A DNA stretch of 64,000 nucleotides from Balamuthia mandrillaris (taxonomy: Eukaryota; Discosea; Longamoebia; Balamuthiidae). Each line of letters begins with the position of its first letter. The first letter of the stretch is position 1. The translations under genes and the position numbers were made by a program. The stretch covers positions 23,248-87,247 of the forward strand of contig JAVKOQ010000219.1 in assembly GCA_031835245.1 (NCBI GenBank), given 5' to 3'. Below the pieces are notes generated by a model. That model was not told where the DNA came from and ran no database searches. It worked only from the letters and a program-made list of their open reading frames with translations. Shown one piece after another: positions 46,928 through 57,551 of the stretch.

Positions 46928-48293
46928 TTCCTTGAATGAAACACAGGGTTAATAACAGCTACTTTTCTATTATATTATATTTACTAACGACAGGTCCGAG
47001 TGGTTCAAGGCAAAGAACCGCCTCACTTCCTCAGGATCTTTGAGAACAGAATGGTGGTACACGACGGCCTGAGAGAGGACTTCGAGAAAGCCCTCCAAGA
47101 CAAGAAGGCTGGCAACAATGCCGGAAGCCATCTCTACCATGTCCGTGCCAGCGACTATGATCAAATCAGCGCAAGCGCTAGAGCTGTTGAGGTATTCTTG
47201 TCCTCTTTGCTTTTTTAAAAAATCAAAAGTTTAAGCTCACAAATACCGATTTTCTTCTTCTGTTTTTTTTGTTTCTTCACAGATACCAACAAAGATCTCA
47301 AGCAAGCGGCTAAACTCTCAAGATGCCTTCATTCTGATGTACCGGGAGAAAGGATTGGTGACCAAACAACTGGCGTGGTTCGGCGAAGGCAGCAACGAGG
47401 TCCTGCGGGAGGCCACCCGCAAGCTGGCCAAAGTTTTGGTGAAGTCCTACGCCTCCGTGCCGTCCTCGAACGTTGTGGAGACGCTTCCCTCGGTGGAAAT
47501 GGAGGAAGGCAAGGAGAGCTCTCACAAGGAGTGGAAGAAGGCCTTGGGAGATAAGGCCTACCCCAATGCTGCTTTCCTGAAGAAGCACGGCCTCAAGAGA
47601 CGCCTCTTTGCCTGCTCCTCCACATCGGGTGCATTCAGCGTGGAGGAAGTCTTTGACTTTGCTCAGGAGGACTTGGAGCCGTCCAGCATCTTCTTCCTGG
47701 ACATTTGGGGAGAGGTCTACGTCTGGATTGGAAGCAAGTCCTACGAAGAGGACGAGCGCATGGGCATGGCAACTGCTGTGGACTTTGTGGCAGCAGCAAC
47801 CGACGGAAGGCTCCGAAACACACCCGTCTATGCTTTCAGAGAAGGAGAAGAGCCGATAGAGTTCACTTGTAACTTCCAAGCATGGGACGATGGCACCGGC
47901 AAGCTCAAAGTCAAACGCTCCAAGAAAAAGAAAAAGTCTTCCAGCGGCTCCTCCTCCTCCTCCGTCAAATCCGTCGTCAAGAAGAGCAGCAGCAAGAAGA
48001 GCAAAGACAGCAAGGACAAGTCCTCCTACACTCCCAGCCCCAAGGGCAGCAACGTGCGAGCCATCCTCGCCGAGTACAACCGCGTTTGGACCTACGCGGA
48101 GCTGACCGAGGCCGTGAAGCAGGCCCAGACGCCAGCCGGTCAGGCCAAGCTCAAGGGCTTGGACAAGACCAAGCTGGAGCAGTACCTCAGCGACGAGGAA
48201 TTCCAGAAACACGTGGGCATGAGCAAGCAGGACTTTTACGCCTTGCCCCTGTGGAAACAGACCAACAAGAGGCAGGAGATCGGTCTTTACTGA
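40248..48293 (+). CDS. LRR - PH-like - coiled coil - gelsolin repeats - villin headpiece protein
   Basis: Predicted actin-binding scaffold. ATG 40248 opens MGDLVQQEIKKAKDSGARRL. About nine plant/small-GTPase-type LRRs follow (LGLEENALASLPDSIGDLRS and similar) up to about 41530. A PH-like segment lies at 41860-42370 (DLFFCIVTSDRTVQFEASSV, then ERDEWARAFLLLIQYL with the C-terminal helix Trp). Next is a very long Lys/Glu/Ser-rich coiled coil (42480-44400) and an Ala/Pro linker. Gelsolin-type repeats span about 45360-47870 (VFMLYVRDTMYVWYGKDAN; ACFVLDCGPSCIYLWIGRKT; FILLYTYRWGG; AFILMYREKG; IFFLDIWGEVYVWIGSKSYE). After a Lys/Ser linker comes a villin headpiece (WTYAELTEAVKQ, EQYLSDEEFQKHVGMSKQDF, LPLWKQTNKRQEIGLY). 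The Flightless family has LRR plus gelsolin repeats; the PH-like part, the long coiled coil and the headpiece make this layout unusual. Introns carry sense-strand (CT)n and (TTG)n. Confidence 0.88.
42369..42421. repeat. (TTG)n microsatellite in an intron of the LRR-gelsolin gene
   Basis: TTG triplets with one TTC follow the exon that ends the PH-like domain (LMKDAAK). Confidence 0.93.
44595..44637. repeat. (CT)n microsatellite in an intron of the LRR-gelsolin gene
   Basis: A pure CT run on the sense strand, after the exon ending in TLTKEEEEKR. Shorter CT runs occupy introns at 40981-41008, 42820-42852 and 46886-46927 of the same gene. Confidence 0.93.
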
Positions 48294-48539
48294 GCAAGCG
48301 TGTGAGCGGTGCCAGCCAATGCACGATTGTGTTGTTATGTTATGTTTTTTTGTGTGTTGTGAATAGCACTTTGTTGCTTCTCTCTTTTTTCTTTTTCTTT
48401 TCTTTTTTCTTTTTTCTTTTTTTTTTTTCGTTTAGGTTTTGCAAAGACAAGAGAGAGCCAACTTTCGTCTTCTCTCGTATCCACCTTAAACAGTTTTAAG
48501 GTGAACAAGTCGCCAAAAAAAAGAAAGAAAAAGAAAAAG
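48294..48539. other. Short intergenic region, T-rich
   Basis: 3' region of the headpiece gene and 5' region of the JmjC gene. A T-rich run (48386-48435) followed by gtttag resembles an intron end, so an upstream exon of the JmjC gene may lie here. Confidence 0.4.
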
Positions 48540-50232
48540 ATGGAAGGAAAGAAGGGAGAAGCCGGCGGCGGCTGGCGTATACAAACAAGTGCCTCGCTTG
48601 GAACAACCATCCGTAGAACTCTTTCTCAAGGAGTATTGGCGGAAGTATGTAGTATCAATCTTTTTTTATTTTTTTGATTTGATATTTTTTTTTTAAAAAA
48701 ATCGTCTTCCTTCGCGTACTAACCGTCCAAGCCTCTTGCAATCAGAGGCAAGCCAGTGGTGATAACAGGCGCGTTGGAGAATTGGCCTGCCCTCTCCAAA
48801 TGGAATCTGGATGGCTTGAAAGAAGAACTGAAAGGGTTTAATGTTGAGGTCAGACAGAATACTAACACAAAGGAGTATAGGCAAGGTCATTCTTTTGCGC
48901 CGAGAAAGATGAAGGTTGCTCTCCTTCTTTCTTTCAAACAGCTTGCAAATAGAAGCGCTTACACCGATTTGATTGTCTCACTAGTTTGAAGAGTACGTGG
49001 ATGACCTACAAAGCGGAGCAAAAGCATCGCGTAATCGGTATATGGCCGTTCAGAACGTGAAAAAAACTTTTCCTTCCCTTAACCAAGATTTCTCCATTCC
49101 CTCCTACGTACCGAAGACACACAGGTTAGCGTGCCACTGCCATTACAATCTCGCTTGCGTGCGAACCTATCATTGACCTCTCTCCTCTTTCCCACCACAC
49201 AGAGGACCATTCATGTGGATCGCTCCTCCAGGACATTTCGAGTATGTTCACATCGACCCCGATGACAACTTTCTGTGCATAGTGCGAGGACAAAAGAGGG
49301 TGTTGCTCTTCAACCCCGCCCATCTTCCCAAGATGTCGGTTAATCCATTGGGCTCCCTTGGTTTCACTCTTCAAACGCAAATGGACCTTTTGGGTGATGG
49401 TTCCTGCCTTACCTCTCAAGACAAGCCTTCATTGGAACAACTGCATGACACCTATCCTAGCTTTGAGGACGTGGTTTGTGAGGAATGCACTATCCAAGAC
49501 GGTGAGATATTGTTTATTCCTTTCGGCTACTGGCATCAAGTGACATCCCTGACTGCTTGCATCTCGATTAACTTCTTTTGCGGCGATACGGACGGTAACT
49601 TTTTGTGGAAGCTTATTGATCCACAAACGCCTTTCCATCCTTCTCAATGCGAATCGTTGCCCAATTTGCGCCCGTTACCACCTGACTGTCCTCCTCTTAC
49701 ATGGGTTTGGCCTGATGATACGGACACACAAAACGAGAAGACAGACAAAGGCGAAGTGATAACAGGGGAGAAAGAAGAGGAAGAAACAGAAGATATAACA
49801 AGCGCAAGGAGTGTGGATTCAGCAGCAGAGCACCGGACAGAAGACATTGCGGCTGGAAGCACAGCTCTGTTTCTCTACTGGTTCCTCAACATAGTGGAAC
49901 AAAATCGACTGCACTCTACCCCGGCCAAAGATAGCTCCTCTACTTATCCTGACATGCCCTTCCACTTTTGTCTGAAAAAGTACACGCGAGATCAACTCGA
50001 AAAGTGCCTGCAAGCCTTCCTTTGGACGCGTTATAAAGAAGAGGCTACCCCACAAGAAATGGAAAAGTTGCTCCAGTCTTTGCTTTACTATTGCGAGCGG
50101 AGAGACAGAGAATTGTTTGATCCCGCATTTGGTGGCGATGGCACCTACGAAGCGAGAAAAGCGGCAACCAAAGCTGCTGCTCGACCTCCCAACCTTAAGA
50201 TCCGAGGCAAGTCTTCACGCAGAATATCATAG
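48540..50232 (+). CDS. JmjC/cupin-8 domain Fe(II)/2-oxoglutarate oxygenase
   Basis: Likely protein or tRNA hydroxylase. Coding blocks: a first exon with VPRLEQPSVELFLKEYWRK (48580-48648), then KPVVITGALENWPALSKW, MKFEEYVDDLQSG and RYMAVQNVKKTFPSL, RGPFMWIAPPGHFEYVHIDP (the iron-binding H-x-D), DNFLCIVRGQKRVLLFNP, and GEILFIPFGYWHQV (distal His). After the cupin fold the protein continues with an acidic linker and a C-terminal helical region (KYTRDQLEKCLQAFLWTRYK) with a Lys/Arg-rich end. The layout recalls TYW5/FIH-type JmjC enzymes, but the substrate is unknown. The 5' end is unresolved: the ATG at 48540 opens a different frame from the VPRLEQPS block, which has no ATG, so either an upstream exon or a frame error is involved. 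Confidence 0.8.
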
Positions 50233-50344
50233 AATATAGGTTGAAGAACGTATTTGAAATCAAAGAACAACTCCTTTACAAATAAATAATATAATCCATC
50301 CATCGTTATCATCTTTCTAATTTTATCCACAAGGAAAGTACTTG

Positions 50345-51873
50345 CTACCTTGCTCGCTTCTGGTATGCTTCCTCTTGCTCTGCCTCTGCAAAAGTAACAT
50401 TTATTGTTCGTGGCATAAGTATGCTGCATTCACAGTACAGTTAGCATTTTCGAGAGGAGAGAGAGCAGAAACATTTTAGCAAAGAGATACACAGAAATAA
50501 ACAGGGAGAGAGAGAGCAGAGAGAGAGAGAAGAGAGAGTGGAAGGCATACCTAATAAAGGCACAAATAAGAGACAGGATAGCTAAAATGATATAATCCAT
50601 GCGAAAGTCAAAAGGAAAACCAAGTCCGTTGCTGAGAGACCATGCGAATGTTGTACCAGCCACTGCTGGACCCACTGCTCGCCCCAATGACCCCAATGAT
50701 TGCCCCAACCCATTTACCGCTCCTGTGTGACAAATATTAAGAAGATAGCAGAGAAATAACGGAGAACGGGAAATAGAAAGGAAGTATGCATACCGAGCTT
50801 GGAAGTAGGAGCAGAGTTGGAGATGAGAATAGTCAAAGAAGTAAAGCTGGAAACACTGGACATGTACCGCAGGCCAACACATGACACTAGGCAGACCCAT
50901 AGGAGCCAAGGTTTATCAGGAAAATGCCGGGGTATGTAGTTGAGATTAGGAAAGGCAATGATCACAGGAACGATGAACACCATTGAGACTTGAAACATCA
51001 ACAAGTTTCCCCATCGATTGGCCATCTTTGGATAAACTCCCATCTGAAAGACAGCCATTATGAGTCCAGCAATAGCGGCAGTAGTTCCAATATTTTCAGT
51101 AGAAAAGCCAAGGCCTCCATCTTCCACCCGTTGCACACTCCAAAGAGAAAACAGCTCTGCAGAAAGCTATCAGAAACCCAAGAGAGCACAAGAGCGAAAG
51201 AGAACCATACCTTCCCAACTGATAAATATAAGGGCTAAAAAGAAATATAACACACAAGATACTGCTACTTTGCGATGTAACAATGTAGCGAGTAAAGTAG
51301 GCTCCGTTGGCTGTACATTTGAGGGGTTATCACGCGCTTCTGGTAGACCTTTCCGCTTTACAGCAAGCGATTCCTCTTCGTCACTGTCCTGGTCATTTGG
51401 AGTTCGAGGAGAATCCTCCTCATTCCGGTCCGACGTTTCACGCTTCGTTATTAGTTCCATCTCGATGTCCTGTTCATCAACCTCCTTTCCTCTGGAAGGT
51501 TTGTGAAGTGTCTCCGTTAAGAAGAAGAAGCCAGCAACCCGATGAATGTGATTACGCCCCCACCAGGCAAGGCATCAAGTAGGGGAAGTGATCAAAGAAG
51601 CTTCCCTTTGGAAAGACCGCTGGATACTTCACTGCTGGCTGAGCCAAAAAGCCTCCAATAATGGGTCCAGCTGTTGCGATGATGAGAACAGAAGAATATT
51701 TAGCACCACAAGACAAAACAAACTCTGTGAAAAAGACGGTACCTATACGAGCCAAGCCAGACACTAAACCTATTGCAGAGAATGCAACGGCTCGGTTGCT
51801 AGTGTCCGTTATCTCAGCCAAGTACGTCTTTGTAACACCAATATTGCTACAAAACAAGGAAAACATGAGAGAG

Positions 51874-51938
<65 letters not shown>

Positions 51939-52677
51939 AGGGAGGGAGGGAGAAAGAGAGAGAAAGAACAAGGAAAAGAGAGCGAGGCGTAGAAAAAAGA
52001 CATTTAGAGAATGAGGGATACCCGTTGAGCATGCCATGAAGAGTCCTCATAGCCAGTGCCCAGTAAAAGGTAGTACTAGTTCCAAAGAGTAGAATGGCCA
52101 GCAAGGTACCACTACTGCCAAGCAGAAGGACCGGTCTTCGTCCCCATTTGTCAGCCAACCAACCCCATAAAAAACTAAATTGAAAGAAGAATGAAAAGTG
52201 CAAAAGAAAGAAAAGGGTTAAATATGAAGCAACTGTTTTAGTGAAAACCAACAAGAGGAGATTAACACACCTTGAAGAAAATTGGCCGAGTGTGAAACAG
52301 GAAGCCAAGTAGCCAGCCCTTTAGAATGCGCAACAAAGTCGCTTGTCAACAAAAAAAAAAAAAAGTAGAGGAAGAGCTTACTTGTAACCGATGAGTTTGT
52401 TTTGGTCGTCGGTGTAGTGGAAAAAGTCTTTGACCATGAAAGCCACATAGGGGAATATTTGCATTGTGGAAACAGCCTCGCAGAATAACATGGTCATTAT
52501 CACGAACATCTTCATTTTTGGGAGCGGAGTACGCTCCTCTTTTCTCCCTAGCTTCTCAGTGTCCTCATGTTCTTCTCGTTCATGCTCTTCTTGTTGTTCT
52601 TCTATCAGAGCCTCTTCATCTTCGGAGTGTTTGCCAGCAACGAGCCCTACTCTCTCCACTTCTTCACCGCTTTTCAT
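50345..52677 (-). CDS. Major facilitator superfamily transporter, ZIF-like/DHA1 type
   Basis: A 12-helix secondary transporter. ATG 52677 opens a cytosolic acidic N-terminus (EEQQEEHEREEHEDTEKLG). Helix 1 is MFVIMTMLFCEAVSTMQIFP. The family motif A between helices 2 and 3 reads FLWGWLADKWGRRPVLLLGS, followed by TLHGMLNG and TKTYLAEITDTSNRAVAF (motif before helix 5). A long acidic central loop follows (DRNEEDSPRTPNDQDSDEEE). The C-terminal half has IGTTAAIAGLIMAVFQMGVY and AVNGLGQSLGSLGRAVGPAV, a feature of plant ZIFL and fungal DHA1-like carriers. A final small exon gives SILMPRTINVTFAEAEQEEA and stops at 50345. Substrate unknown. Several introns contain GA runs on the plus strand, i.e. CT in the sense strand. 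Confidence 0.88.
51887..51945. repeat. (GA)n/(GGGAGA) tract in MFS transporter intron
   Basis: A GA run turning into GAGGGA units, inside the intron after the exon ending TLHGMLNG. Confidence 0.95.
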
Positions 52678-53158
52678 GGCTATTATTGGGCTCTGTTAGA
52701 GTCTGCAGCTGCTGGCTCGGAGTTGCAGACCTCAGCTGCTGCAACAACCGTTCCACCGTGCGCGTAGGGCCGAGTGTTCGTCCTTGGCTGTGCGCAGGGA
52801 ACAGCTCCCGTCCGTCCGGGCAACAAAATTGAAGCCCGCCCTCTCGCTTAGTGATGACGAACACAAACTCTTTCTTTTTCTTTTTCTTTGCAGTGAAGTG
52901 CGGTGGTCACACAGCTTCGCCACAGCAACACTCCCTGCTACACGTCAGCCAGCCAGATGGGTTGAAATTTCCACTTTATTGGTGGAAAGAAAGAAGTTTT
53001 CCTCGCTCTCTTCTCCCTTTCTTTTTGCTTCTTTTTTGTGGCAGCAGGCTTGAGGCCACAATCATCCAAGCGATAGGATAGGCCCATCTAGAAAGCGTTA
53101 TCCAACAAGGCGGGCGGGTGGGCGGGTGCATGGTGTCACGGGCCCCACTCAAGACCAT
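52678..53158. other. Intergenic region, no supported gene
   Basis: Upstream of the transporter start and downstream of the FAD oxidoreductase stop. Short open frames at 52732-53081 on both strands show no recognisable features. Confidence 0.6.
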
Positions 53159-54751
53159 TCAACAGGAAAAGCCCATCAACTTGCGCAGCTTTTCAAAGTC
53201 AACTTGGGCCGGTTTGTTGTGCGGGAAAGGATAGGGAGCCCCAAGGGCATGCGCTACCACCAGTCCTGACAGAAAAGATAAGTCATGCCCGTTGCCTGGT
53301 GTTGCAAATGATCCGCAGTAAAACACCCCGTTTCTGCCTTGTATGAAACGAAGCAGAAGGGCCAACGCCAGATTGCGCGTGCTCAGATGAGGATGGGCAC
53401 GCAGGTTCGACACAGTGCCAACGGGGTTACGGATGGCCCCTGGGTTTTTGCTGTTATAAGTGATGAGCATGGGAAAGCGGTCGTTGTACTGCTGCACGGA
53501 AGGCACCCAGCTGCCCACTATGAAGGTGTTTTCGCAGCGAGGGCCTTCCATCCGGATGTAGTTGGCATAATTCGCCAGCAGCTCTTCGCGATGCTGAGTC
53601 GGCAACACGGATGCATCGCTGTGAATGATACCTTCCATGAAGCTGTTGTCATCGTCATCAGCATAACCCACGTTGTTGAGCAACAGACGATGCATCCAAG
53701 ACGCTAATGAGGACGAATCTCCTTCAGACGGTTGCAACCTCAAAGCAACGTCGGCGGGACAGGCCATCACTACGTGATCGAAGGTGGCGGTAGTAGCATC
53801 GTCCTCATTGCTGTCAATGTGTCGGAAGAAGAGAGAAAGCTCGCCGGCCGGTGTAGAGCGAAGGCCTTCCACCTGCACAGCGGGGTGCACGCGAACTGAG
53901 CGGGTCAGCTCGGCAAAGACTTGGGCGGAAGAGGTGCTCCACGTGTTCATAACAGAGGTCTTGGAGACGGAAATGAGGTCGTCAATGACTGGAACAATGA
54001 CCGATGGGATCCAATCCAGTTTGACGGTGAGGAAAGTGGAGCTGTAGATGGGGATGACCACTGCTTGCCAAAACCTGGTTGACACCCCAAAGAGCCGTGC
54101 CAAGACCCTCATGGGAACCAGGTTGAATGGGTTCAGCAAAGAAAAGTCGTAGAGAGAAGGATTCTTGCTGCTGCTGTTTAGGGCGTTGTTGACATAGCGC
54201 ACGGTGGCCACCATGCGCCCCCAACGGGCAAAGTCTCCTTTTAACCGTTCCATCAGCTCCGTTTCTTTATCATGAGCTACCACGCCCTCTCCCTCACTCT
54301 CTACGAAAAAGCGTAGCCGCACTTCTTCGAAGGGCACTTCCAACGTCCTCAGCAACTCTTCGTAGTTCTTGAAATAGGCCTCGGGCCACGCTAAAACGCT
54401 CAGTCCTGTTTCCATGTAACGAGGTTCCTTCTGCCAGACCTGTGTCTTGGCGTTGCCGCCAAGCTTGTCTCGAACCTCGAACAGCTCCACATGAAACCCG
54501 GACCGAGCGAGAGACCAGGCACACCCGCAGCCCGCAATGCCTCCTCCGATCACTGCCACTCGTGCCTTTCTTTTTGGTTTGCCCGGTTCAAGTCTGCGGG
54601 ATGCTACTCTGCTGAGCCGCCGCGCTTGTTGCCATGCCGCCACGTAGCCTACACCTAGTGCTACCGCCAACAACGAGACCAGCACTGCAACAACTGACGT
54701 CCATGAACACAACCAGCAACTTCCGCCGCCGTCCAGCCCTACAGCGCTCAT
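53159..54751 (-). CDS. FAD-dependent oxidoreductase (amine-oxidase-like), membrane-anchored
   Basis: A single-exon gene of about 530 residues with ATG at 54751. The N-terminus has one hydrophobic segment (SVVAVLVSLLAVALGVGYVA) that should anchor it in a membrane, followed by a basic stretch (RKAR). The dinucleotide-binding fold is clear: VAVIGGGIAGCGCAWSLARS (GxGxxG type), then ELFEVRDKLGGNAKT with the acidic ribose contact and GG doublet of flavin amine oxidases. Later segments include METGLSVLAWPEAYFKNYEE, FDHVVMACPADVALRL and a C-terminal FYCGSFATPGNGHDLSFLSG, consistent with the FAD-binding end of the fold. The layout resembles predicted NAD/FAD-binding proteins found near fatty-acid cyclopropanation genes in bacteria, but the reaction cannot be named. 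An inverted repeat lies just upstream (54809-54849). Confidence 0.82.
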   Translation of the reverse strand: MSAVGLDGGGSCWLCSWTSVVAVLVSLLAVALGVGYVAAWQQARRLSRVASRRLEPGKPKRKARVAVIGGGIAGCGCAWSLARSGFHVELFEVRDKLGGNAKTQVWQKEPRYMETGLSVLAWPEAYFKNYEELLRTLEVPFEEVRLRFFVESEGEGVVAHDKETELMERLKGDFARWGRMVATVRYVNNALNSSSKNPSLYDFSLLNPFNLVPMRVLARLFGVSTRFWQAVVIPIYSSTFLTVKLDWIPSVIVPVIDDLISVSKTSVMNTWSTSSAQVFAELTRSVRVHPAVQVEGLRSTPAGELSLFFRHIDSNEDDATTATFDHVVMACPADVALRLQPSEGDSSSLASWMHRLLLNNVGYADDDDNSFMEGIIHSDASVLPTQHREELLANYANYIRMEGPRCENTFIVGSWVPSVQQYNDRFPMLITYNSKNPGAIRNPVGTVSNLRAHPHLSTRNLALALLLRFIQGRNGVFYCGSFATPGNGHDLSFLSGLVVAHALGAPYPFPHNKPAQVDFEKLRKLMGFSC

Positions 54752-54808
54752 GTCGTTCGTTGTTACGCTGGTTGCCACTTTTTTGTTGTCACTGCAGCTA
54801 ATAAAAGG

Positions 54809-54849
54809 GGCGACCCCGTAGCTCAACAAAACGGAGGAACGGGGTCACC
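54809..54849. promoter_or_regulatory. Imperfect inverted repeat upstream of the FAD oxidoreductase start
   Basis: Arms ggcgaccccgt and acggggtcacc (one mismatch) are separated by 19 bases, some 60-100 bases upstream of the ATG. This may be a dimeric transcription-factor site or a hairpin in the leader; function is unproven. Confidence 0.3.
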
Positions 54850-54996
54850 GTTTCATACTTGTCCCAGTCGCCTGCATAGTGCTGTTGAATTTCAAGCGCC
54901 TGGCTTTCTCCCCCAAAAGGCGAACAGTGTATTTCAGGTACAAACAGCTCTTTTCTAACCTATCCTCCTGGAGAAGGTATTTAAGCCCCCTCCTCT

Positions 54997-57315
54997 TCAC
55001 CCTTCCTTCTTTTTCTTCTCCTGTTCTGGTTTGTTCTCCTTCGCTGCCTGCTTTGGTTGAACTTCCAAAAGAGTCTGGAGCATGTGACCAGCTTCTTTGC
55101 TCAGGCCTTGATAAAACTCTTTTGGTGCTTGTCGTCTCTGTTCAAGCAGGTGAACTTCCCAATGGGCAGAAGCGTCATCCAAGTTGGTCACCTTCACAAC
55201 GCTTCTCTCCATAATTGCTGGAACAGGATAGGCGTCTCTTTGCATGATAAAATGAACGTAGCTGCTATACATTGCTCTCTGGCATGAGCTTTGCTCTTCC
55301 TCCGGCAGCGATTCGCTTGAACCAAGTCCGTCTTCTTTGCTTGCTGACGGCGAAGATGCGGAGTTTGGACGATAGCCAGGGCACATTATCACAGAATAAA
55401 TGGTTTCAACATTGCAAACAGGGGTCGCAAAGAGCAGATTCAAGCTCTCATCGATAAAATTGGGATCCCCAACTCGCGCCTGCTCTCGCAGGTTGGCTAT
55501 CCTGTTTGTAAGATGGAGAGTAACAATAATCCAAATCAATTTGGATAGCAAGAACGAACAAGTGAAGTGAAAGAAAGAAACTATGAACATTGATAAGGCC
55601 AACTCTCGCCGTTCAATGCTATTGAGTAGTAGCATATCGCCTTGAGCCCATTTTCCGTCAACGTGATCAACCCAATGGTCAGTATTTGTTTGAACCAAAT
55701 AGGGTTGTTCTTCTGACAGCTCTAGTTGTTCAATGTCTTTGTCTCTATTCCGAGTGATGAGAGCACCTTCGTTTCTGTGTTAAACGTGAAGGTTAACGAA
55801 AGTTATCAACAATAAAAACAAAGAAGGGGATTGCAGGAACGTACTCGCAAGTACCAGCAATGATAATGTAAGAGGGTGCCACTAGCGGTGTTTTTTTTAC
55901 AAAGTCCAACGCTTCACTGGACGGAAAGGAAGGTCGCAATAGAACTGTTAGCACTCTGAAGTCTGAAACCGAAGGAGAAAAAATGTTGTTACTTGTAAGT
56001 GGATCTTGTTTCCAACGCCTCTCTGACCAGAAAACTTAAGCTCTTTCCGCCTTTCACTAAATTCCACACGTTTTGCACCAGGCCATAAGCAGCTGGCCCC
56101 AACTTTCGGTAGTTAATAGAAATGCTGAACCCTTCGTTGTTCTCGTGGTTGCCTTCTCTCATTCCAGTGAATACGCCAACGAATCCTATTGTGTTGTAGC
56201 TATTAATCTGCAGTCCATTTCTTTCCTTTTAGCAGTTACGGTTTTTCTTGTCTTTACTCTGTCTCGTTCTTTTCTCTTTCTCTTTCGTCGTTTCTCTTTT
56301 GCTTTCTTTCTCTCAGGCAGGAAAAAATACATACCAGCGTGAGTAGTCGTGCGAAACAACAGCTTTCCTGCCTTAACGAAATGTGCCTAGTATAATGCAG
56401 GTATTTGTTTTTGTTAAATGATAAGAAGAAGAAGGAGGAAGAAGAAGAGAGAAGTAAAGAGGACAGAGGAACCTCGAATGTGATATCGGCCAAGTCAAAG
56501 TCCCAATCTAGGTTACGTAGATGGAAAGGCCTGCCGTACTCATCTTGGGCAACGATAGAGGTACAACAGGCCATGCACTCATAGCCAAGGTTCAAAATTA
56601 CTAACTCCTTGAAGCCAAGTTTGCCGGAGCGCTTAGCGATGCCCTCCATCTCTCTTCTCAAGTGGGAAGGAATGGAATAGGTTTTGGACAAGCCTGTTTG
56701 TGCAAGACCGGCAACGACAGGACCCCAAAACTGAAAGAAGGGAAGCGACGTTTCAGCTTTTTATGAACAAGAGCAAACAAAAAAAAACAAATGAAGAAGC
56801 AACCTTGCCGCCAAAGTCCTCAACAGCAACAGTTTGAAGGTAGTCCCTTAAATGTGTCCATGGTTAGAAAGCTTGGAATAAGCGATGCGAGACGAGAGAG
56901 CAGAGAGAAAGTGAGAGAAAGAGAGAATAGAGAAGAGAGAAGAGAGAACAAGAGAGAGAGAGAGAGAGAGAAAAGAGAGAAAAGAGAGAAGAGAGAAACG
57001 CAACTGGAGTTTGTGCAACCGGTCGGCAAAATGATCTATGACTTGGTTCCATCGCTCTTCAGGTTCTCTTGATTACAATGTCAATGCGCTACAAGCGGAA
57101 GGAGGCGCTAACAAAAGCAGTGGTGGTGCTTAAGCATCAAACCTGTCCAAGTCGATGACAAAGACTGGTGCTGCGGTTATTTTTCGAACGAACTGAGCGG
57201 AAGATGGCTCTAGCGACACACATTGAGAAGAATCACCTCCCGCCGTTAGCTTTTCTTGTTCTGTACTGTTGGTTGGATCTTCAGCGTTCCCGCCCTGTCG
57301 CCTTTCCGCTTCCAT
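54997..57315 (-). CDS. N-acylethanolamine acid amidase / acid ceramidase-like amidase
   Basis: An Ntn-hydrolase predicted to cleave fatty amides. ATG 57315; exons run to 54997 with splices that keep frame: FVIDLD-REPEERWNQVIDHF, KLQL-RDYLQTVAVEDFGGK, then FKELVILNLGYECMAC. CTSIVAQDEYGRPFHLRNLD supplies the N-terminal nucleophile Cys after self-cleavage and the conserved Arg-Asn-Leu-Asp. Next come NTIGFVGVFTGMREGN, ISINYRKLGPAAYGL, KKTPLVAPSYIIIAGT, GALITRNRDK, and YLVQTNTDHWVDHVDGKWAQ, all in the order of NAAA/ASAH1. A C-terminal region (FIDESLNLLFATPVCNVETI, then HFIMQRDAYPVPAIMER) ends in a Glu/Lys tail. Human family members are lysosomal with a signal peptide; the visible N-terminus (MEAERRQGGNAEDPTNS) has none. 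Introns hold GA repeats. Confidence 0.87.
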
Positions 57316-57377
57316 CCTTTCCAGTTTTCTTTCCGTTTTTGGGTGACGTCACAGCTCTCTCGTCTCAAGACTGTGAC

Positions 57378-57414
<37 letters not shown>

Positions 57415-57551
57415 GCCTCAAGTAAAGCATGTTTAGTAATAAATAAGAAAAAAGTTGATGCTCTACTTCTTGTAGAGTATACAATGGTTCTTTGCCTCAT
57501 GTGCTCGTTGTCATTCAAAGTTATGTGGAAGGGCTTGCTCGGTGGCGATTC
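57316..57551. other. Intergenic region with (CT)n run
   Basis: Between the amidase start and the Lunapark-like stop. A CT run at 57382-57412 has the opposite strand bias to the intronic tracts of the two minus genes beside it, fitting an intergenic position. Confidence 0.5.
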
